Positions 14,595-18,770 of a stretch of DNA of 18,770 bases are shown in pieces; the stretch's first letter is position 1; each line of letters begins with the position of its first letter. Location of the stretch: positions 1 to 18,770 of the forward strand of contig JBEPVA010000061.1 of the NCBI GenBank assembly GCA_041691295.1, written 5' to 3'. The position numbers and the translations under genes were made by a program. Under the pieces are notes generated by a model that did not search any database, was not told the origin of the DNA, and saw only the letters and a program-made list of their open reading frames with translations. This DNA comes from DATEHG01 sp041691295. GTDB lineage: Bacteria; Gemmatimonadota; Gemmatimonadetes; Gemmatimonadales; GWC2-71-9.

Positions 14595-17207
14595 CTATTC
14601 GCTTCGCAAGGCGGAAGCCGGGTCGGCCTTGGTGGCGAGCCAGGCCGGAACGTAGGCAGCCGCCAGTGCGACGACCATCAATACCGCGCAGGCGCTGAGC
14701 AGGGCGGTCCGGTCGGTGGGATGCACCTCGAACAACAATGCGCGCAGGAAGTGTGACGTGGCGAGCGCACCCGCCAGTCCGACCACACCGCCCGAGAGCG
14801 CGATGATCCCCGCCTGGGTGAGGACCTGGCGGCGCAGCCTGCCGGGCGTCGCACCCAGGGCGGCCCGAATGGCGAATTCATGGGTGCGCTCCCGCACCGT
14901 CGCAGCCATGACGCCGTACAGGCCGATCGCCGCCAACACCAGTGAGGCCAGGCCAAAGCCCGCGAGTAGCTGGGTGGAGAGCCGGGGCAGCGCGAGCTGT
15001 TCGGCGAGCAGCTCGTCCATGGCGTCTGCCCGGGTGATGGTCACACCAGGGTCCGCCCGGCGCACCGCCCGGCGCAGGTCCGGCAGCGCGGCATCGAGGG
15101 GAATGGAGGTGCGGATCGCCACGACTCCCTGGAAGAACAGCTGGCGCCATGGGACGTACACACTGGGCGTTGCCAGGCGCAGATTCCGGTAGCGGATGTC
15201 GCCCGCTTCGCCCACGACGGTATGCCACGCCCTGACGCTGGTGTCGCCCAGCAAGCGCAGTTGCCTGCCGACAGGATTCTGCCCCGGCCAGAACCGCTCG
15301 GCCACGGCTCGGCTCACGACGACGACGGGCGGCGCATCGGCGCGGTCGGACTCGAGGAATCCACGTCCCCGCACCAGTGGAATGTCGAAAGTGCTGAAGT
15401 AATCGGGCCCGCCTACCTCGAACGGGACCTGCGGACTGGCGGCGGCCTCCGCGTCCGACTGTCCCGTCGCCGCCCACCGGGCGGTGAAGACTTGCGGCCC
15501 GTAGAACGGCTGCGCCGCGATCGGTGTCAGTTGGGTGACGCCGGGCACCGCCCGGATCGACGGCTCGACCCGTTCGTACATGGCCGCCAACTGGGCGTCA
15601 ATGCTGTCGAATGTCACCGGACGGGCCAGCGTCAGAATGGCGAGATGGTGGGCGCGGTAGCCGAGCGGTACATGGGCGAGCCGGTCCAGGCTGCGCACCA
15701 GCAGCGACGCACCCGTCAGCATAACCAGCGCCAGGGCGAGTTGTGCGGCGACCAGACCCTGCCGCAGCCGCCGACGCGCGCGACTGCCTCGCCCTGCTCG
15801 GGAATCGAGGCGCAGGGTCGCGCCCAGGCCGCCGCGCACCGCCGTCATCATCGGGAACAGCCCGGTCAGCAGCAGCGTTGCGAGGGTCACGCAGGCGGCC
15901 ATGGCGACTGGCGCGGCCGATCCACGCAGCAGATCCAGCCGCGGCAACTGGGGAGGCGCAACCCGTGTCAGCAGTGCCAGCAGACCCGCCGAACACGCCA
16001 GACCAAGCAGACCGCCACCCAGAGCAAGGGCAACACTCTCCCACAGCAGAGGACGTACGATGTCGGCAACGCCGGCACCGAGGGAGCGACGCAACGCGAT
16101 CTCCGGTTCTCGCGACGTCGTCCGCAACAGGGTCAGATTACCGACGTTCACGCAGGCGATGAGCAGCAGCAGGGCCACCGCCGCGGTGAGGGCGACGAGC
16201 TGGGGCCGTACCTCGCCCACCATCGCATCGGTCAGCGTGCGCACATCGGCCCCGACGATGGGGGCACCCCGCGTCCCCTGGGCCGCCCGCGCCCGGTCCA
16301 CCTGCTGCATCACCGCGAAGAACTCGGCCCGCGCTGCTTCCGGTCCGGCGCCGGGCGCCAGTCGCGCCACGGCATCGAGACTTGGATAGACCTGCGGCGT
16401 CCACGACTCGGTGCCGGCCGGGAAGGCCAGACCGGGTGGCGCGACACCGATGATGGTTGACTGCTGATGGTTGTAGGGGTTCGTCACTGAGCGGCCTACT
16501 ACGCCGGAATCGCCGCCGAACTGTCGCCGCCACACCTCGTAGCTGATGACCATCACGCTGGCGGTGACGCTGCCCCGCGCCTCGTCCCGCGGCCCGAAGA
16601 AGTGGCCCAGGGCCGGCCGGGTGCCGAGCAGGTCAAAGAAGTTGCCGGTGACCCAGGCTGTCCGCAGCGAGAGTACCTGGTCCCCATCGATCTGCGCGAT
16701 GGTGAAGGCTCCCTGGTGCGCGACACCAGCGACGGCGGCGAGCGCGTGATCCGAGCTCAGCAGGGTGTGGAGCTCGTCCTGACTCATCCCCACGTCGACC
16801 CCGTTCCGGTCCAGCGTGCGAGGCAGGATGACGCGGGCGGGATCCACCACGGGGAGCGGCTGCACCAGCACCGCATCGAACACCGCCAATATCGCGGTCG
16901 CGGTGCCGATGCCCAACCCAAGGATCAGGCAGACGGTGAGGGTGAATCCGGGCGACCGACGCAGGCCGCGCAGGGCGTGGCGCAGCTCGCGACCAGTGCG
17001 CTGCAACGGCATGGTGCCCCATTGGGCCCGGGTCACCTCCTTGATCAGCCCGAGGTTTCCCAATTCGCGCCGGACCGCGTATTCGGCTTGCACCGGATCT
17101 TCGCCCCGGGCCACACGGTCCCGCACCGCCATGGCCAGGTGGGACCGGAGTTCTTCGTCGAGCTCCGCGTCCCGGGTCTCCTGATTCTTGAACCGGGGGA
17201 ACTTCAT
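14595..17207 (-). CDS. ADOP-type ABC transporter permease (FtsX/MacB family)
   Basis: An 870-aa permease of the ADOP class (acidobacterial duplicated orphan permease). A soluble N-terminal prefix (11-64, ELDEELRSHLAM to AQWG) precedes two MacB/FtsX units. Membrane helices are predicted near 87-113, 338-362, 386-412, 432-456, 483-505, 745-770, 800-820 and 834-856. Large MacB-type periplasmic cores lie at about 114-335 and 506-740. FtsX signatures REPEIALRRSLGAG (about 366-379) and RTHEFAIRAALGATPGRL are present in the two halves. The family is usually encoded without an ATPase beside it, as here. The start is ATG 17207-17205, overlapping the PadR stop as ATGA. The frame extends upstream to 17270, but that part runs inside padR. 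Substrate is unknown; MacB relatives export peptides, toxins or lipoproteins, or transmit mechanical signals. Confidence 0.95.
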   Translation of the reverse strand: MKFPRFKNQETRDAELDEELRSHLAMAVRDRVARGEDPVQAEYAVRRELGNLGLIKEVTRAQWGTMPLQRTGRELRHALRGLRRSPGFTLTVCLILGLGIGTATAILAVFDAVLVQPLPVVDPARVILPRTLDRNGVDVGMSQDELHTLLSSDHALAAVAGVAHQGAFTIAQIDGDQVLSLRTAWVTGNFFDLLGTRPALGHFFGPRDEARGSVTASVMVISYEVWRRQFGGDSGVVGRSVTNPYNHQQSTIIGVAPPGLAFPAGTESWTPQVYPSLDAVARLAPGAGPEAARAEFFAVMQQVDRARAAQGTRGAPIVGADVRTLTDAMVGEVRPQLVALTAAVALLLLIACVNVGNLTLLRTTSREPEIALRRSLGAGVADIVRPLLWESVALALGGGLLGLACSAGLLALLTRVAPPQLPRLDLLRGSAAPVAMAACVTLATLLLTGLFPMMTAVRGGLGATLRLDSRAGRGSRARRRLRQGLVAAQLALALVMLTGASLLVRSLDRLAHVPLGYRAHHLAILTLARPVTFDSIDAQLAAMYERVEPSIRAVPGVTQLTPIAAQPFYGPQVFTARWAATGQSDAEAAASPQVPFEVGGPDYFSTFDIPLVRGRGFLESDRADAPPVVVVSRAVAERFWPGQNPVGRQLRLLGDTSVRAWHTVVGEAGDIRYRNLRLATPSVYVPWRQLFFQGVVAIRTSIPLDAALPDLRRAVRRADPGVTITRADAMDELLAEQLALPRLSTQLLAGFGLASLVLAAIGLYGVMAATVRERTHEFAIRAALGATPGRLRRQVLTQAGIIALSGGVVGLAGALATSHFLRALLFEVHPTDRTALLSACAVLMVVALAAAYVPAWLATKADPASALRSE

Positions 17208-17566
17208 ACTGATTCCGGCGCGGGGTTGGCGCTGAGGACACCGGCCATCGCGGTGGTCAAGGCGTCCCACCGCGATCGCTCACCCGCCAGCCGTTGGCGG
17301 CCAGCAGGGGTCAGCGCGTAGGTGCGCACCCGCTGTTTCTGATCCGAGGTGGTCCAGCTGGCAGTGATGAGACGCTGCCGTTCGAGGCGGTGCAGCGCGG
17401 GATAGAGCGAACCGGTATCGACCCGAAGCCTGTCGGCCGAACGGGCCTGGATCAGCTGCGAGATGCCATAGCCGTGGCATGGGCCCCAGTTCAGGGTCTG
17501 CAGGATGAGGAGATCGAGGGTGCCCTGGAGCAGTTCGATCCGGGACAGGGCCCGTGCACCAGCCAT
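17204..17566 (-). CDS. PadR-family transcriptional regulator
   Basis: A 120-aa winged-helix repressor. LQGTLDLLILQTL (13-25), HGYGI (31-35), the recognition region TGSLYPALHRLERQRLI (51-67) and YALTPAGRQRL (83-93) are the standard PadR marks, followed by a short C-terminal helix for dimerisation. I chose ATG 17566-17564, preceded by GAGGT 4 nt upstream. A TTG at 17587 would add seven residues but abuts the operator. The gene overlaps the ADOP permease by 4 bp, the usual PadR-ADOP pairing in this type of genome. Small PadR proteins normally repress their own operon until a ligand binds, and the palindrome at 17588-17608 suits this. The effector is unknown. Confidence 0.95.
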   Translation of the reverse strand: MAGARALSRIELLQGTLDLLILQTLNWGPCHGYGISQLIQARSADRLRVDTGSLYPALHRLERQRLITASWTTSDQKQRVRTYALTPAGRQRLAGERSRWDALTTAMAGVLSANPAPESV

Positions 17567-17587
17567 GAGGACCTCGCGTAGGGACAA

Positions 17588-17608
17588 GGGTGTAGCATAT
17601 CTACACCC
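17588..17608 (-). promoter_or_regulatory. PadR-type operator upstream of padR-ADOP
   Basis: Perfect 8-bp arms GGGTGTAG and CTACACCC surround CATAT. The centre is 32 bp from the padR ATG, where it would cover the core promoter or transcription start. A GTGTAG/CTACAC palindrome with an AT-rich centre is typical of binding sites for PadR dimers. Autoregulation is inferred. Confidence 0.72.
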
Positions 17609-17719
17609 ACCGTGATCGCAGGTCCAGCCGCGTCGTCAACCGCAACGTCGGCCCGGCTCGATGAGCGAGGTCACGCGACTCGAGCAGCGCGTCGGATGGC
17701 GGTAGCCCACGTGCGTACC

Positions 17720-18755
17720 TCAGTGTGAGTCGAGCAGCCCGGGCCAGTGTTCGACCAGCGTGAGTGGTGTGGCGCCCGCCGAAACGTCAGTTACCAGCAA
17801 CAACCGGCCATCGGCGGCCGCGTCAAGATTGACGACCTCTGGCGGCGCGGCCGGGAATCCCATCGGTTGGCTGACAGCCAGCTGGGCGGGATCGGTGACG
17901 GTCGCCGAGTTCAGCTTGCCATCGGCCCCCACAAAATACAGTGACCGGCCATCCGAGCCCCACGTGAGGCTGCTGCGGAACCCCTCCAGTGTGCGCGCGC
18001 CGTTGAAGGAGACCTGCCGTTGCTCCCGCGCGTCCGGCATCCGGGTGAGATGAACCTCGTAGCGCCCGGTCCGGTCGGAGATGTAGGCCAGCAACCGGCC
18101 ATCCGGTGAGAGCCTTGGCGAGATGTCATTTCCGGGACTCGAGAAGAGGACATTCGGCTTTGGGTCATCGGTGAGGTCGGTGCGGATGATATCGAAACCA
18201 CTGGTCCCCGATTGGCGCCAGCCCAGGAGATAGCTGCCATCGGGCGACCAGTCCATGCCCTCCTCCTGACTCTTGCCGTGGGACGGAAAGATCCGCTCGG
18301 ATGTTCCGTCGAGCGAGACGAGGTGCACGAGGGTGTCCGAGGCACCCTGCATCGAAAACCGCCGACCATCCGGTGCCCAGGCAAACTCGAAATAGGTGTC
18401 CGGACCTCGACTCAGACGGGTCCACCCCTGCCCGGCAATCTGGTACAGCCAGAGTTCCATCAGCCCGCTGGTCGGATCCTTTCGTTCGACCAGCACCGCG
18501 TCGCCCTTGGGTCTCATTCGCAGCGAGCGATATCCGCCAGCCTCGAACAGCGGCTCGATCCGCTGGCTCCGCGGATCGAACCAGGTGACCCGGGTGCGGA
18601 GCTCGAGAGCGGACTGATAGACCATCAGGTCTCCCGAGCTCGAAATGGAAAAGTTGCCCAGAAACTTGAATGACCAGTTGGCCAGGCCTGGAACGAGACT
18701 CACGCCAATGCCGCCAAGACTGCCATTGCCCGGATCGAACGGCTGGGCCATCAAC
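17720..18755 (-). CDS. Beta-propeller C-terminal fragment, probably of a further receptor kinase
   Basis: An open frame of about 345 codons running off the right end of the genomic sequence; the 5' part is missing. It consists of TolB/PD40-like blades: SSSGDLMVYQS, WAPDGRRFSM, WSPDGSYLLGW, LSPDGRLLAYISDRTGRYEVHLTRMP and WGSDGRSLYFVGADGKLNSATV. The tail PLTLVEHWPGLL matches the tails of kinases B and D (LNWFTE, LNWPTL), so the missing N-terminus is probably a Pkn-type kinase plus membrane helix. The apparent start codons near 18754 are internal, and any upstream extension MYKRQ is adapter-derived. It ends about 110 bp before the PadR operator and belongs to a separate transcript. Confidence 0.85.
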
Positions 18756-18770
18756 CTGTCTCTTATACAC
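18756..18770. other. Tn5/Nextera adapter remnant (sequencing artefact)
   Basis: CTGTCTCTTATACAC is exactly the first 15 bases of the Tn5 mosaic-end adapter used in transposase-based libraries. On the minus strand it produces the well-known artefact peptide MYKRQ in one overlapping frame. It is not genomic and should be trimmed. Confidence 0.95.

Noticed and set aside
15222..16460. Plus-strand open frame (412 codons) opposite the ADOP permease
   Set aside because: It is antisense to a full, well-conserved permease. The composition is Gln/Arg/Gly-rich and no domain is visible.
17208..17270. 21-codon N-terminal extension of the ADOP permease
   Set aside because: It lies within padR in another frame. 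The ATGA overlap at 17204-17207 gives the expected MKFPRF start of the ADOP prefix domain.

Overview
This window looks like part of a metagenome contig from a high-GC bacterium, most likely a member of the Gemmatimonadota. The lineage is inferred from three traits: many Ser/Thr kinases fused to TolB/PD40-type beta-propellers, an ADOP-type FtsX/MacB permease coupled to a PadR regulator, and dense right-to-left gene packing. No rRNA or tRNA marker is visible, so the phylum call is an inference. The last 15 bases (18756-18770) match the start of the Tn5/Nextera mosaic-end adapter and are not genomic. The first 110 bases are an exact copy of 2640-2749, so the left edge lies in a repeated kinase 5' end.

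Every gene reads on the minus strand. In transcription order: (1) a partial beta-propeller C-terminus, probably the end of another receptor kinase (18755-17720); (2) PadR regulator (17566-17204), overlapping by 4 bp an ADOP permease (17207-14595), with a perfect PadR-type palindrome just upstream; (3) a 78-aa unknown protein (14450-14214) followed after 4 nt by kinase D (14209-11507, apparently a CTG start); (4) kinase C (11248-8618), an iodotyrosine-deiodinase-like nitroreductase (8590-7922) and a two-ACT-domain protein (7874-7458); (5) a 745-bp stretch with only a decayed kinase N-terminus (7062-6979), inverted repeats and a regulatory site; (6) kinase B (6712-3959); (7) an L-glyceraldehyde-3-phosphate reductase-type aldo/keto reductase (3792-2779), kinase A (2782-137) and the first 46 codons of another kinase (140-1), joined by GTGA and ATGA overlaps.

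The main theme is expansion of Pkn-type kinases: four complete, one cut by the left edge, one remnant, and one probable C-terminus. Each complete kinase has an N-terminal cytoplasmic kinase domain, one membrane helix and a C-terminal propeller. Kinase domains A, B and D are nearly interchangeable, while their propellers are unrelated in detail. This suggests one output module paired with diversified sensors.

Two signals are not explained by ordinary annotation. First, kinases B and C share a 40-bp bipartite upstream element: two 14-bp palindromes, each with a GTAAAC core, separated by exactly 12 bp in both copies. Second, kinases A, B and D each carry, at the same point of the kinase domain (beta4-beta5 loop), an in-frame inverted repeat built of 7-bp units of general form GRGTYSR. 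Degenerate relatives occur in two intergenic gaps.
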